DNA of 64,000 bases from NCBI RefSeq assembly GCF_965363235.1, contig NC_134839.1:99777743-99841742 (forward strand). Reading direction: 5' to 3'. Shown piece by piece: positions 22,205 through 33,989 of the stretch. The position numbers and the translations under genes are program-made. The first letter of the stretch is position 1. Each line of letters opens with the position of its first letter. The stretch comes from Mytilus galloprovincialis (lineage: Eukaryota; Mollusca; Bivalvia; Mytilida; Mytilidae). The notes under the pieces are model-generated. The model saw nothing but the letters and a program-made list of their open reading frames with translations, ran no database searches and was not told the DNA's origin.

Positions 22205-24656
22205 TAATGATGTCAAAATTAGGGGTACAGCAGTCAACATTGTGTTATAATCGTAATCACTATAGAAACAAACAAATATACAACAAAGAAGCATAAAATG
22301 GCATATAGACCAGGCATATTATCAAATGGTTAAAAACCATTATACACAAATTTGCCATAGTACAAAAACACAATGAGGGGATGTATCAAAGAAACATAAA
22401 AAGGTATATAGACAAAGCACATAAGCAAAACGAAAGACAAGAACACAAAAATGTATGCAATAGCACAATAACTGGATATATAAGTGCAGAGCCACATAGT
22501 ATGTATCAAAGAAACACAACAATGCATATAGACAAAGCACATTAGCAAAAATGAGGGACAATAATAAGAACCACGTCAAATGGGTATCAATAAAAGCAGA
22601 CTAAACAGTAAAAATAATATTCATAAAGACAAATAAAATAATAGTATAACACGTTAATAAGGTGATAAAAAACGTTAATACCCAGAATCTGTACTTCAAG
22701 ACCATCGTGTATTATTTGTGAAGATGAAACGGAATATTTATCAACTAGGTCTTGGTACCTTCCGATGATTTTTTTTAGAAAAATAAAGAGACGTTCTTTG
22801 ACATACCGCGCGTTCGTCAACGTTCTGCTCAGACACTGATTTTACAAAGTCTGAATAGGAGCTAGCTCTTGTATACCGAATAAGGTGGGAAATGTATATC
22901 CCGTATGCAAGGGAAGTTAGTATGTTGCTACTAAGTTGGGGGAAATTGGCTATATCAAAATTAAAATCTGCTCGTTTGTCATAGAATCTAGTACTGAGAT
23001 GACCGTGTATGTCAAATTTGATGTATAGATCTTAAATGAGGTGGAATAAGCCGTGTCTGGTGTTTCCTTTAATTTCAAGTTCTAGGGAATATATCAATGG
23101 AATCCAATCAGAAAATAGTGCATACGTGGGGGAGTTATTAAATAGTTTTACAGATCGCAATAATGCTAAAGAAAAATCTATAAATGTAAAAGTTTCAACT
23201 AAGTCAATGTTGCAAAATATTATAAAACAACTGGAGAAGGCCTCATATAGACATAAGTTTAATGTTAAACCTGTACAATGTTGTAACAAACGACATATTT
23301 TGTGATAGCTGCTGCAGTTTGCAAAACTGGAATTGCCATCTTTGATGAGTTTTAAGTAGCTATTGTCCATGATCTGGGGTTCAAACAGTAATTTGCTTAA
23401 ATTTGTGTACAAATATTATGTTAGACTAACTGGAATGAAGCCTATAACTTTACAGTGACTAAAAGAAAACAAAAGTAACCTTTTATAATCCTGGGTTAGA
23501 TTCATTGAAGTCTTGTGATGACTTATGTCATCAGATACGGATCCAGAAAGTTTTAAAATGGCGGATGGACCGGGGACCCATAAAGTTAGCATTTTTTTGG
23601 AGCGGGACGAGTAAAAGGTCTTTGCTTTACGCATATACTAGTATGTAGCTCCATAAGATGACATTTTACGTTTGTAATCGCCATAATAACGGACTAAACT
23701 ACGAAACACTCCAGATGAGTTTTTCCTGGTACCTTTGATAACGTTTTTGAATAACAGTTCCAAATCAAACGAGACATTTATTTTTAAGGAACCAGACATT
23801 CTGATTTAAATCAAACCTCTCACTTGCTATCGCTTATTTATATATCGCGCTTTACGTAGGCCACGAGACATATCAGAAAACGGGAGCGCTGAGAGGTTTG
23901 ATTTTAAAAAGAATGTCAGACTAGGAACGAAGAGGTAAACAAAGGAGATGATTTGATGATTTAATTTGAAAATGAAACCGTGTGAAAGTGTCCGAAGCTG
24001 CTCAATATTATGGCAGTTGCAAGGTACTGCGTGAAAAAAGAGATAACTATGGACGATCTTTTAACAAAAGATTGCAGTTACTAAGAAGGTGAAAAAGAAA
24101 AGAAAGACAAAAATGAAATTGTTCAGACTTTAGAGGAAAAACAGTTTCTTAGAAGAAATGTTCAGGTTAGACAGTTTGCACTTAATGAAGTAATGAGAAA
24201 GAATCTTGAACTGGAACAAAATATTGTAGATGATTTACTACCAATGACCAGACACAAAGAGGAAATATGGGAGGAGAAAAAAAAACATAGTAGTGAGAAA
24301 GAATCTTGAATTGTAGATGTAATGCTTTACTATAAAGGACCAGCTAGAGGACATATTTGACGAGAAAGATAGTCACGGTGTCAACGACGTGATTTTTAGA
24401 AATCAGGATGGAGCATGACCTATATGAGGGAAGATACAGGGTAAAAAAAACTGGAACTGAAAGAGATAATGAGATATGCAATATTTTTTCTATATAAGAA
24501 ATTTATGGTGAACGAGCAACTACAGAAAAACAGATTGATATAATAGTTATTTTTACTTTACAGTTTTCCCCCTTTTTAGGAAAAGTATTGAAATTAGCAT
24601 ACAATTAAAGAAAAAGGACACATTCTTGATATAAAAATAAAATGTCAGAGAAGAAC
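22205..24656 (-). mobile_element. Repeat A, copy 1: decayed retroelement-like unit
   Basis: Nearly identical to 25399-27849 at a constant offset of about 3194. On the minus strand around 22990-22690 it reads HLSTRFYDKRADFNFDIANF, then an LAYGIYISHLIRYTRASSY stretch and IIGRYQDLVDKYSVSSSQI. I associate this block with the C-terminal part of reverse-transcriptase-type ORFs common in marine invertebrates. Upstream on the minus strand a frame starts MSGSLKINVSFDLELLFKN at 23799. On the plus strand after 24090 a separate coiled-coil-like frame reads NLELEQNIVDDLLPMTRHKE. All frames are broken. Confidence 0.6.
23790..23930. repeat. Central imperfect palindrome of repeat A
   Basis: 'gacattctgatttaaatcaa' with 'acctctca' pairs with 'tgagaggtttgattttaaaa' and 'agaatgtcaga' around a GC-richer centre. 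It is the divergence point of the minus-strand MSGSLK frame and the plus-strand coiled-coil frame. The same structure occurs at about 26984-27118 in copy A'. Confidence 0.6.
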
Positions 24657-24717
24657 TCTGTGTCATTTCGGTCTCTTGTGGTGAGTTGTCTTATTGGCAA
24701 CCATACCAAATTTTTTT
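24657..24717 (+). repeat. Tail fragment of the SINE-like repeat
   Basis: 'ctgtgtcatttcggtctctt' to 'ggcaaccataccaaatttt', exactly at the end of repeat A copy 1 and just before repeat B. Confidence 0.65.
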
Positions 24718-24718
24718 G

Positions 24719-25394
24719 ATGCCCCATTTATGGGTATTATGTTTTTTGGTATATGCGTCCGTTCATCCGTCCGTCTGTCCCGCTTCGGGTTAAAGTTTTA
24801 GGTCGAGGTAGTGTTTGATGAAGTTGAAGTCCAATCAACTTGAAACTTAGTACACATGTTCCCTATGGTATGATCTTTCTTATTTTAATGCCAAAATAGA
24901 GTTTTTACCACAATTTCACGGTCCACTGAACATACAAAATGATAGTACGGATGGGACATCCGTGTACTATGGACACATTCTTGTTTTATATTCAATAACA
25001 ATAGAGCATCGAAACAAACGAAACCCAACATGCAAAACATTCATCGTTGTATCATTTAATGATTTTATTTGTCCGAAGAATAATTGTTTACCGAAAGATG
25101 ATTACATTGTATATGTTTTATTCATAAGCTGTACTAATTGCAAGACGATGAATTACATTTGGGACAAATTTCCGAAGGCATAACTGTGAAATGACTGATA
25201 AAATCGGTAAAAACTATGTCGTTTTAAATGAAGATCTCTGTCATCCTCTTGCACTGGAATTGTTCTACGAATTTGTAATACAGATAATCATAATAAGAGC
25301 GATAACTCACAAGGTACTAGTATACCATCTCCGCTGGTTATGTCAGCGCTGTCTGGCCCTGATATTGCACATATGCATGCAAGCTAAAGAATTT
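24719..25394. repeat. Repeat B, copy 1
   Basis: Starts 'tgccccatttatgggtatta', contains 'cgtccgttcatccgtccgtc', 'gaagtccaatcaacttgaaa' and 'cacggtccactgaacataca', and ends at 'aagctaaagaattt'. It matches B' (29224-30064) at an offset of about 4671. The first 250 bases resemble a repeat I recall as frequent in bivalves. The open frames at 24962-25490 come from the repeat. Confidence 0.7.
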
Positions 25395-25398
25395 GTAA

Positions 25399-27849
25399 TA
25401 ATGATGTCAAAATTAGGGGTACAGCAGTCAACATTGTGTTATAATCTTAATCACTATAGAAACAAACAAATATACAACAAAGAAACATAAAATGGCATAT
25501 AGACCAAGCATATTATCAAATGGTTAAAACCCATTATACACAAATTTGCCATAGTACAAAAACACAATGAGGGGATGTATCAAAGAAACATAAAAAGGTA
25601 TATAGACAAAGCACATAAGCAAAACGAAAGACAAGAATACAAAAATGTATACAATAGCACAATAACTGGATATATAAGTGCAGAACCACATAGTATGTAT
25701 CAAAGAAACACAACAATGCATATAGACAAAGCACATTAGCAAAAATGAGGGACAATAATAAGAGCCACGTCAAATGGGTATCAATAAAAGCAGATTAAAC
25801 AGTAAAAATAATATTCATAAAGACAAATAAAATAATAGTATAACTCGTTAATAAGACGATAAAAAATGTCAGTACCCAGAATCTGTACTTCAAGACCATC
25901 GTGTATTATTTGTGAAGATGAAACGGAATATTTATCAACTAGGTCTTGGTACCTTCCGATGATTTTTCTAGAAAAATAAAGAGACGTTCTTTGACATACC
26001 GCGCGTTCGTCAACGTTCTGCTCAGACACTGATTTTACAAAGTCTGAGTAGGAGCTAGCTCTTGTATACCGAATAAGGTGGGAAATGTATATCCCGTATG
26101 CAAGGGAAGTTAGTATGTTGCTACTAAGTTGGAGGAAATTGGCTATATCAAAATTAAAATGGTCTCGTTTGTCATAGAATCTAGTACTGAGATGATCGTG
26201 TATGTCAAATTTGATGTATAGATCTTAAATGAGGTGGAAGAAGCCGTGTCTGGTGTTTCTTTAATTTCAAGTTCTAGGGAATATATCAATGGAATCCAAT
26301 CAGTAAATAGTGCATTCGTGGGGGGAGTTATTAAATAGTTTTACAGATCGCAATAATGCTCAAGAAAAATCTATAAATGTAAAAGTTTCAACTAAGTCAA
26401 TGTTGCAAAATATTTTAAAACAACTGGAGAAGGCCTCATATAGACATAAATTTAATGTTAAACCTGTACAATGTTGTAACAAACGACATATTTTGTGATA
26501 GCTGCTGCAGTTTGCAAAACTGTAATTGCCATCTTTGATGAGTTTTAAGTAGCTATTGTCAATGATCTGGGGTTCAAACAGTAATTTGCTTAAATTTGTG
26601 TACACATATTATGTTAGACTAACTGGAATGAAGCCTATAAATTTACAGTAACTAAAAGAAAACAAAAGTAACCTTTTATAATCCTTGGTTGGATTCATTG
26701 AAGTCTTGTGATGACTTATGTCATCAGATACGGATCCAGAAAGTTTTAAAAAGGCGGAGGGACCGGGCCCCATAAAGTAATCATTTTTTTGGAGCGGGAC
26801 GAGTAAAAGGTCTTTGCTTTACGCATATACTTGTATGTAGCTCCATAAGATGACATTTTACGTTGTAATCGCCATAATAACGGACTAAACTATGAAACAC
26901 TCCAGATGAGTTTTTCCTGGTACCTTTGATAACGTTTTTGAATAACAGTTCCAAATCAAACGAGACATTTATTTTTAAGGAACCAGACATTCTGATTTAA
27001 ATCAAACCTCTCACTTGCTATCGCTTATTCATATATCGCGTGTTACGTAGGCCACGAGACATATCAGAAAACGGGAGCGCTGAGAAGTTTGATTTTAAAA
27101 AGAATGTCAGACTAGGAACGAAGAGGTAAACAAAGGAGATGATTTGATGATTTAATTTGAAAATGAAACCGTGTGAAAGTGTCCGAAGCTGCTCAATATT
27201 ATGACAGTTGCAAGGTACTGCGTGAAAAAAAGAGATAACTATGGACGATCTTTTAACAAAAGGTTGCAGTTACTAAGAAGGTGAAAAAGAAAAGAAAGAC
27301 AAAAATGAAATTGTTCAGTCTTTAGAGGAAAACAGTTTCTTAGAAGAAATGTTCAGGATAGACAGGTTGCACTTAATGAAGTAATGAGAAAGAATCTTGA
27401 ACTGGAACAAAATATTGTAGATGATTTACTACCAATGACCAGACACAAAGAGGAAATATGGGAGGAGAAAAAAAACATAGTAGTGAGAAAGAATCTTGAA
27501 TTGTAGATGTAATGATTTACTATAAAGGACCAGCTAGAGGAAATATGTGATGAGAAAGATAGTCACGGTGTCAACGACGTGATTTTTAGAAATCAGGATG
27601 GAGCATGACCTATATGAGGGAAGATGCAGGGTAAAAAAAAAACTGGAACTGAAAGAGATAATGAGATATGCAATATTTTTTCTATATAAGAAATTTATGG
27701 TGAACGAGCCACTACAGAAAAACAGATTTATATAATAGTTGTTTTTACTTTACAGTTTTTCTCCCATTTTAGGAAAAGTATTGAAATAAGCACATCATTA
27801 AAGAAAAAGGACACATTCTTGATATAAAAACAAAAAGTCAGAGAAGAAC
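25399..27849 (-). mobile_element. Repeat A, copy 2 (A')
   Basis: High identity to 22205-24656 with scattered substitutions and 1-bp indels. One such indel, 'acgtttgtaat' in copy 1 versus 'acgttgtaat' here, changes the minus-strand frame. It abuts repeat B directly and lacks the upstream 21950-22204 segment. The minus-strand RT-like block is at about 26180-25870. Confidence 0.65.
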
Positions 27850-28760
27850 AGAAACTTAATATAATAGCAGAACGAACCCCATTATAAAATTTGGCATTAG
27901 CATTTTATCGACCTTCAGATACAAATCAAGATGACAAACATAAACTGTGAGGGAATAACATAAACTCTAAAGAGGCAGGGTGCATTGAGAGGGTATCTAT
28001 CGCTTGATTTTCGCCATATGCGATCAACACTCAGAGAAAATGCACAATCAGTCGACTTTTGTGATAAGACAGCGAAAATATGTCACGTAAGTGGAGACAA
28101 TTCGAGTACAGGTCAACAAATTTGTGATGGTAACTTCAAAAGTTTCGATTTGAGACTATTAGATCATTTTTTTTGTCTGGATCACACCCCTTGCAATGAT
28201 ATCTGTATAGGGTGAGCATGCACGCTGGTCAACTGATATTTTGTGAAATGTTTACGCCATACGATGGGACAGAGAAAATGTTACTGCTGAGAAATAGCCG
28301 AAGACAAAGGGAAAGTTACGTTGAAATTAGCATAGATTTAACTTTGAAATCCATCAGAGAAGATATTGAGTTTGGAAGTAGACCTTTTGGTTTAGGTAGA
28401 ATTCTTAGTATTATCTTTAATAGTTTAGGACAAATGAGATGTAAGCACTGAAATGCAGGTTACTGAGTGATAAGACATCATCAATGCCTCATATATAGTG
28501 AGAGTAAAATTGGGGAAGAGCTATGTCGAATGCTTTCTCAAAATGTCTATGTACGGCAACCCATCTACAAGATCAATAAGATGAGTGTCCATCACAACTA
28601 TACAAGGTCAAAGTTTCTTTGGCGCCTCTAGGCATTTGTGAATCAATTAAACAAAAAAAAAAACTCGCAAGTTTTGTAAACAACCCTATTTTACCAAATG
28701 ACTAAAATTCAAAGATATGATGACGTTTTGTATCTTATAATGTTCGCAAAGATTATTTCA
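27850..28760. other. Segment of the duplicated unit kept only in copy 2
   Basis: Present between A' and B' but missing between A and B. Open frames at 27985-28215 and 28212-28451 have a coding look but no recognised domain. At 27894-27930 the plus strand reads AFYRPSDTNQ, reminiscent of the endonuclease domain of non-LTR elements (AxYRPPD). That hint is too short to call. Confidence 0.4.
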
Positions 28761-28764
28761 ACTC

Positions 28765-28925
28765 TATCAGGACTATAAAAGGTCCCTAAATGGCAATTTT
28801 TAAACAATTCAAACGAGAAGAGTAACGGCCTAATTAATGTACAAAAGAACTGAACAAAAAACAAATATGTAAAACAGAAACAAACGACAACCACTGAATT
28901 ACAGGCTCCTGAATTGGGACAGGCA
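28765..28925 (-). repeat. SINE-like repeat, minus orientation
   Basis: 'actataaaaggtccctaaat', 'gagaagagtaacggccta' and 'acgacaaccactgaattaca' are reverse complements of the plus-orientation repeat at 21060 and 14995. Confidence 0.6.
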
Positions 28926-29045
28926 CTCGCATACAGACTATGGAGAAGTTAAACATGTAAGCCGTATCCTATGAATACATAGGGTGAGGGTTGGAATCCC
29001 ACTAACATGTTTAACCCTTCTGTATATATGTGTTAGTCCCCAAGT

Positions 29046-29110
29046 CATGAGCCTGTAATTCAGTGGTTGTCGTTTGATTATGTGTTACATATTTGTTTTT
29101 CGTTCATTTG
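29046..29110 (+). repeat. SINE-like repeat 5' fragment
   Basis: 'cctgtaattcagtggttgtc' to 'catatttgtttttcgttcat', then replaced abruptly by repeat-B sequence. Confidence 0.6.
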
Positions 29111-30064
29111 TCGTTTTCTGGTCTGTGGCTCCGTTCGTGGGTCCGTCCGTTCGTCTGTGCGTTCGTCCATTCAGGTTAAAGTTTTTGGTCAAGGTAGTTT
29201 TAGATGAAGCTGAAGTATAATTTATGCCCCACTTACGATAGTAGAGGGGCATTATGTTTTCTGGTCTGTGGCTCCGTTCTTGCGTCCGTCCGTTCAGGTT
29301 AAAGTTTTTGGTCAAGGTAGTTTTTGATAAAGCTGAAGTCCAATCAACTTGAAACTTAGTACACTTGTTGCTTATGATATGATCTTTCTAATTTTAAAGC
29401 AAAATTAGACTTTTGACCCTAATTTCACGGTCCACTGAACATAGAAAATGAAAGTGGGAGTTTCAGGTTACAGTTTTTGGTCAAGGTAGTTTTTGATGAA
29501 GCTGAATTCCAATCAACTTGGTACACATGTTCCCTATGATATGATCTTTCTAATTTTAATGCCAAAATAGAGTTTTTACCACAATTTCACGGTCCACTGA
29601 ACATACAAAATGATAGTACGGATGGGACATCCGTGTACTATGGACACATTCTTGTTTTATATTCAATAACAATAGAGCATTGAAACAAACGAAACCCAGC
29701 ATGCAAAACTTTCATCGTTGTATCATTTAATGATTTTATTTGTCCGAAGAATAATTGTTTACCAAAAGATGATAACATTGTATGTTTTATTCATAAGCTG
29801 TACTATTTGCAAGACGATGAATTACATTTGGGACAAATTTCCGAAGGCATAACTGTGAAATGACTGATAAAATCGGTAAAAACTATGTTGTTTTTAAATG
29901 AAGATCTCTGACATCCTCTTGCACTGGAATTGTTCTACGAATTTGTAATACAGATAATCATTATAAGAGCGATAACTCAAAAGGTACTAGTGTACCATCT
30001 CCGCTGGTTATGTCAGCGCTGTCTGGCCCTGATATTGCACATATGCATGCAAGCTAAAGAATTT
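29110..30064. repeat. Repeat B, copy 2 (B'), with internal re-duplication
   Basis: 29224-30064 matches copy 1 of B. The head ('ttttctggtctgtggctccg' to 'gatgaagctgaagt') is repeated at 29110-29220 and 29264-29340, and the 'ggtcaaggtagtttt' block appears a third time near 29478. The minus-strand ORF of the predicted gene below ends inside it. Confidence 0.65.
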
Positions 30065-30228
30065 CTCATTGATATCTTGTTCCAGTGCTGTCTCTTCCAC
30101 GATCTTTGCATGCAGTGTATCCTTTTCATCTGATAGAAACTTATTTTCTTGTGTTAAGGCAGGAATTTTTAGTTGAATGTCACACATTTTCTTTGAAACT
30201 TCTTTTGTTGATTTTCTAATTTTTGAAA
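30008..30228 (-). CDS. Predicted coiled-coil gene, coding exon 3 (stop lies in repeat B')
   Basis: Acceptor 'tatcctttcag' at 30229-30230. It joins in phase with exon 2 to read ISKIRKSTKEVSKKMCDIQL, continuing with LTQENKFLSDEKDTLHAKIV. This is a heptad-like coiled coil. The total model is 155 aa. The last 18 residues (from FSLHAYVQY) and the TAA are encoded by repeat B' (from 30064 down). Either the repeat has supplied the C-terminus, or the true gene is cut by it and this is a pseudogene. Confidence 0.5.
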
Positions 30229-30651
30229 CTGAAAGGATAGTTTAAAAAAAATACAAGCATTACTATTTCTTTGCGTTTTATATATGCAATGGCGTAATAC
30301 TAAGCTATGTTTAGAAAAAGGCAGAACTTCATGTATACACTTGTCGCATCAAAACAGTCTCACAAAAACTTTATAGATCCTTGTACTTCATATAAACCTA
30401 GAATACAAATTACATTTAATTTTATCTCATGGATCAAAATCTCTTCGTGATAAAGACAGTTTTAGTATATACATATGAACGGAGAAAGAAAGACCAAGGA
30501 GTTGCGATGTTCCCCTAAAGTCAGCATATTTGATTTAATTGGCAGAATGAAGCTCAAATAACTAAGTATAAATCTACCATGTATTCATAAGTTTTTAGAA
30601 GGTAAGAAAACCTCTGGTTCTTTCTCAACCTAATTATGCTGTATAACTTAC

Positions 30652-30885
30652 TCTTAGATGTAAACAGCTTCCTGAACTGTCGGATGTCTTTGTTAATCTT
30701 GGCGAGTTTTGAGTGATGATTGGATTTCAAACGTTCTGTTAAATCGTTATAGTCTCTATGGTCTGTCTGCGTGTCAACTGATATCTTTTTGATAGGTTCC
30801 TGATGATCTTTTTTGTTGTCATCAACGATTTTATCAAATTCTGTGGGCACTTCCAACTCAGCAAAAATATGATTAGAAAATCTTT
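30652..30885 (-). CDS. Predicted coiled-coil gene, coding exon 2
   Basis: Acceptor with a long pyrimidine tract ('ttttttcttcttcttcag'), 78 codons with no stop, donor AAGA|GTAAGT. The protein starts RFSNHIFAELEVPTEFDKIV, is highly charged, and contains SVDTQTDHRD. The TQT core resembles dynein light chain LC8 ligands (inference). The end, from LTERLKSN to RQFRKLFTSK, looks helical. No family recognised. Confidence 0.55.
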
Positions 30886-32274
30886 CTGAAGAAGAAGAAA
30901 AAAAAGATAATTCTTCAAAATACGAACTGAGTTACTCATATAGTTTTATGATTTCTTTGTATAAATAAAAAGAGAAAGAACAATACAGCAACAACAACAA
31001 TAAAAAAAAAACCATTTACATATAAATGACAACAAATGATCTTTAACAGTAGGCATTTTTTTTATATATATATTTTAGCTCTATATCACCCCGATTCATT
31101 TAAATTCTGAAAAAGTCTTAAACAATATTGGTATATTTGAGAAAAGAATAGCTCGCATCTAACGTTTAAACAACACCGTGTCGAAGATGGCTAGCAAATT
31201 CATGTCTTATTATAAAAAGTTATGAGTTATGCTTGCCAATGAGACATCAGAGATAAGAGAACAAACATTTAAACAATTGCAGATCATCGTATAGTACAGT
31301 CCTCGATCAACAATAAGCAAAACCAAGACCGTAAAGTGAACTTTTAAAGTAATTGGATGACAAAATGAAAAAAAGATAAAAACAACGACCTTATTTATAA
31401 CTATAAAAAATCTTTTTCCAGAAGACCGCAACCAATTACATCCACTGATCTACGGGCTACTGGCTTGAGTTATGCCAATAAACAAAGTGGTCAGGTTTAA
31501 GAATGAGCCTTCAATGCTCGTCCTTGTATTAGACAGTAACGTAACAACCAACGCACGAACAAATCATCAATAAAAACTAAGTTTGAAGGGACTTAATTCA
31601 TTAGACGGGCAATATGATCACAAACAAACACTATAGTAAAAAAAAAAAAAACACTCACAAAGTTCCGAGCTAAGAATATTTGCAATTACACAGCAAAACC
31701 CTAAACAACTAAGGATTTACAATTAGAACAAAATTTAGAGGAAGCTGGCATTTGGTGTAATATTCTTATAGCAATTTCATAGGGTAAGTTAACAAAGGAA
31801 AGGGAATCCCAAAAACACATAAGGTAATTGTTCACCAAAATTCTGAAAAGGATATCGCCTGGCCAAAAAAACATGGTATCTTGCTCGAACCAGTTTGAGG
31901 TTGCTAATCATCTCCTTTTGGGGGGTACCTATAGATGTTTTTACTGAACACTTTATTTCTCTTAGGCGGGTCATAAATTCTGAATCGATATGTGAAAAAA
32001 AAAGGTTTTCTTAAATATGGATATTGTGGTAAAAACAGATTTGAAGCATATTATTTTAATCTATTGTGTTTAACATTTTAATATATTGTGCCTAACATTT
32101 AAATATATTGTGCCTAACATTTAAAAAAATAGAGTTATCATTTTGGTATTTTGTGTTTAACATTTTACAATTTATGTTTATACAGTGACATGCTGTTTAA
32201 ATATGATTTTATAGCATACATTTTTTTACTTTTATTCATTTTCTTTATTAATAAAACTATTTCTTCGTTTCAGT

Positions 32275-32415
32275 TATTATGTATAATCCCTGACGTTTTT
32301 CTAGTGATTATACATAATCCCTGAAAATTTTAGTGATTATATATAATCTCTAAACTGGCCAGTGATTCTACATAATCCCTGAAAATTTCAGGGATTCTAC
32401 ATAATCACTGATTAT
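32275..32415. repeat. Array of dyad-symmetric 'attatacataatccctga' units
   Basis: The units 'gtgattatacataatccctg' and their inverse 'cagggattctacataatcac' occur about five times in 140 bases. The last two face each other across 'aaattt', giving a roughly 50-bp inverted repeat (32361-32413). Confidence 0.7.
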
Positions 32416-32589
32416 ACAAATTCATGGTAACGTATATATGCCGTTGTCAGAAAATGTATTTATTTTGTATTCGGCACGAAATGATAGAAGAGCTAAACCT
32501 CGCACTTCCCGAGTTTCTTAGCCTCATACAAAAACTTGTTTCACTATGAATAAGGCCATTTCTTTCAATTGAATATTTTATCATTCTTC

Positions 32590-32697
32590 ATGTCGGGAAT
32601 CTTTTATAGCCGACAACACGGTATGGGATTTTGATATGCATTTGAACTTCGATTGATAGTCGTATCATTGGCAATCATACCACATCACCTATTCTTA
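32590..32697 (+). repeat. SINE-like repeat 3' fragment
   Basis: 'gggaatcttttatagccgac', 'cggtatgggattttga' and 'tcattggcaatcatacca' in the order of the copy at 21060-21258. Confidence 0.6.
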
Positions 32698-33887
32698 TAT
32701 CGGAAGAATTTACCTTCAACTTTCCGTGCCACTGCAATGCATGTATATACCAGTAAAAGTGATTCTAGTAAATACCACTGAAAAAAAGAAACAAAACATT
32801 CAATGGCCTCCACAGGAATTCGTCAATAATTTGCTAAAATTAATATTTTCATGAAATGTGATTTCATTTTAACAAATAATAAAAAAATTACAGAACTGGC
32901 TTTTTATATTACACATTTTATGGTTGAGGTAATTTTGAAATCACTTTCTTATGAGAGATATTGCATCTATATGTGCTCAATTACTGTACATGTATTTGTA
33001 TACCAGTAATAAGAAAGGAGAAACGAAATTTACATATATATAGTTTGGCCCTTGTTGGCCCTACTTATTTTTTTCATAGTAAAGTTAATACCTTTGATAA
33101 TTATTAGTTTCATATCAATGTTCTACCTTCTTTTTCATTTAGGTTTTCTACACTTTATTGTTAGGGTTTGTTTATCGTAATGATTCTTCTTAGCTATCTA
33201 TTACATACGTACAAATACTGAGCTGTGTTGTACTTCTCCTATTTCTCGAGAGAAATCTCTACCAAGAGTAACTGCTGCAATGAACATACTTCCAGAGACT
33301 GACCAGTGTCCCCACCATTGTGAAGTCTCTGCCTTTTCTTTTCCTGGAGAAACGAATTACTATGAGTTCATTTCTGTATCATTCTAACTATGCCAATGGT
33401 GTGCACCCAAGAGTTGACAAGGGTATAGAAATATGGTCATCCCTTGGTATTAATTCTCTCGCGAAGATGTTAAACCTTTACCGAAATTGTGTCGTCGGTT
33501 TAGCTGTGTGGGAAGTCTGATTGTGTATGCATGTAATTCAACGTTATCCACAAAAAATGTAAATTATGTCTCGGGACAAACAATTAACTAATATTATTTT
33601 TATTTGAAAACTTCAAAGATTATTTTTTAAATCACCCGTAAAGATACTGCATAAACAGAGAGGTGTTTCGCTGAAACATGAAACTTCGGTCCTAACCTTC
33701 TGTCAACTAGATATGTTAAAAAATATCAAATATCAAATAGCGAGTTTTAATTATTTTATGCGAGCATATTACAAAGAAAAACACGCACACAATTTTAGGG
33801 AGCAACCGGAACTACCATTTAAAAATGGATACAAGGACTGTTCGTTTGGGTCTACGAAATCCTATTTCAGAAAATTAAAAAAAATGG

Positions 33888-33978
33888 ATTCCATTGATGA
33901 ACCACACCAGCAAAGTCACAAAGAGTGTATGCTGTAATACCCTCAGTTGTTGCCAATACAAACTTATAAAAACAGTAT
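33888..33978. repeat. Left arm of a perfect 91-bp inverted repeat
   Basis: Exact reverse complement of 34429-34519 over 91 bases; I compared both arms base by base. The spacer is 450 bp and contains the predicted exon 1 of the coiled-coil gene. Confidence 0.93.
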
Positions 33979-33989
33979 GAAACACTTAC

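Larger units (their letters stand above)
30886..33989 (-). other. Intron 1 of the predicted coiled-coil gene; repeat fragments
   Basis: Holds a minus-orientation SINE-like fragment (31212-31330), the dyad array at 32275-32415, a SINE-like fragment (32590-32697), and unassigned sequence. A relatively GC-rich part at 33225-33530 has an open frame (33320-33520) without recognised domains. The minus-strand frame at 31789-31974 also has none. Confidence 0.4.

Noticed and set aside
23032-23412. 126-codon minus-strand frame
   Set aside because: Part of repeat A. The copy A' frame is truncated and the end (IPLIYSLELEIK) leads into the broken RT-like block, so it is not annotated as a separate gene.
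24962-25490. Open frames of 73 and 99 codons
   Set aside because: Entirely within repeat B and the A' junction; the second crosses the repeat junction at 25394-25399.
27985-28451. Two consecutive frames of 76 and 79 codons
   Set aside because: No recognised domain, in a mobile-DNA context; a possible relation to a non-LTR endonuclease rests on about ten residues only.
31789-31974. 61-codon minus-strand frame in the intron of the predicted gene
   Set aside because: No acceptor/donor pair in compatible phase and no family resemblance.
33320-33520. 66-codon frame in a GC-richer patch
   Set aside because: Could be an exon, but no convincing splice sites flank it and no domain is recognisable.
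33888-33960. Alternative exon 2 for the coiled-coil gene (reading ITAYTLCDFAGVVHQWN)
   Set aside because: An acceptor-like CAG follows a 50-60-bp 'intron' and the phase fits, but the frame stops after about 26 codons and the intron would be unusually short. The join to 30885 gives a longer protein with better signals.
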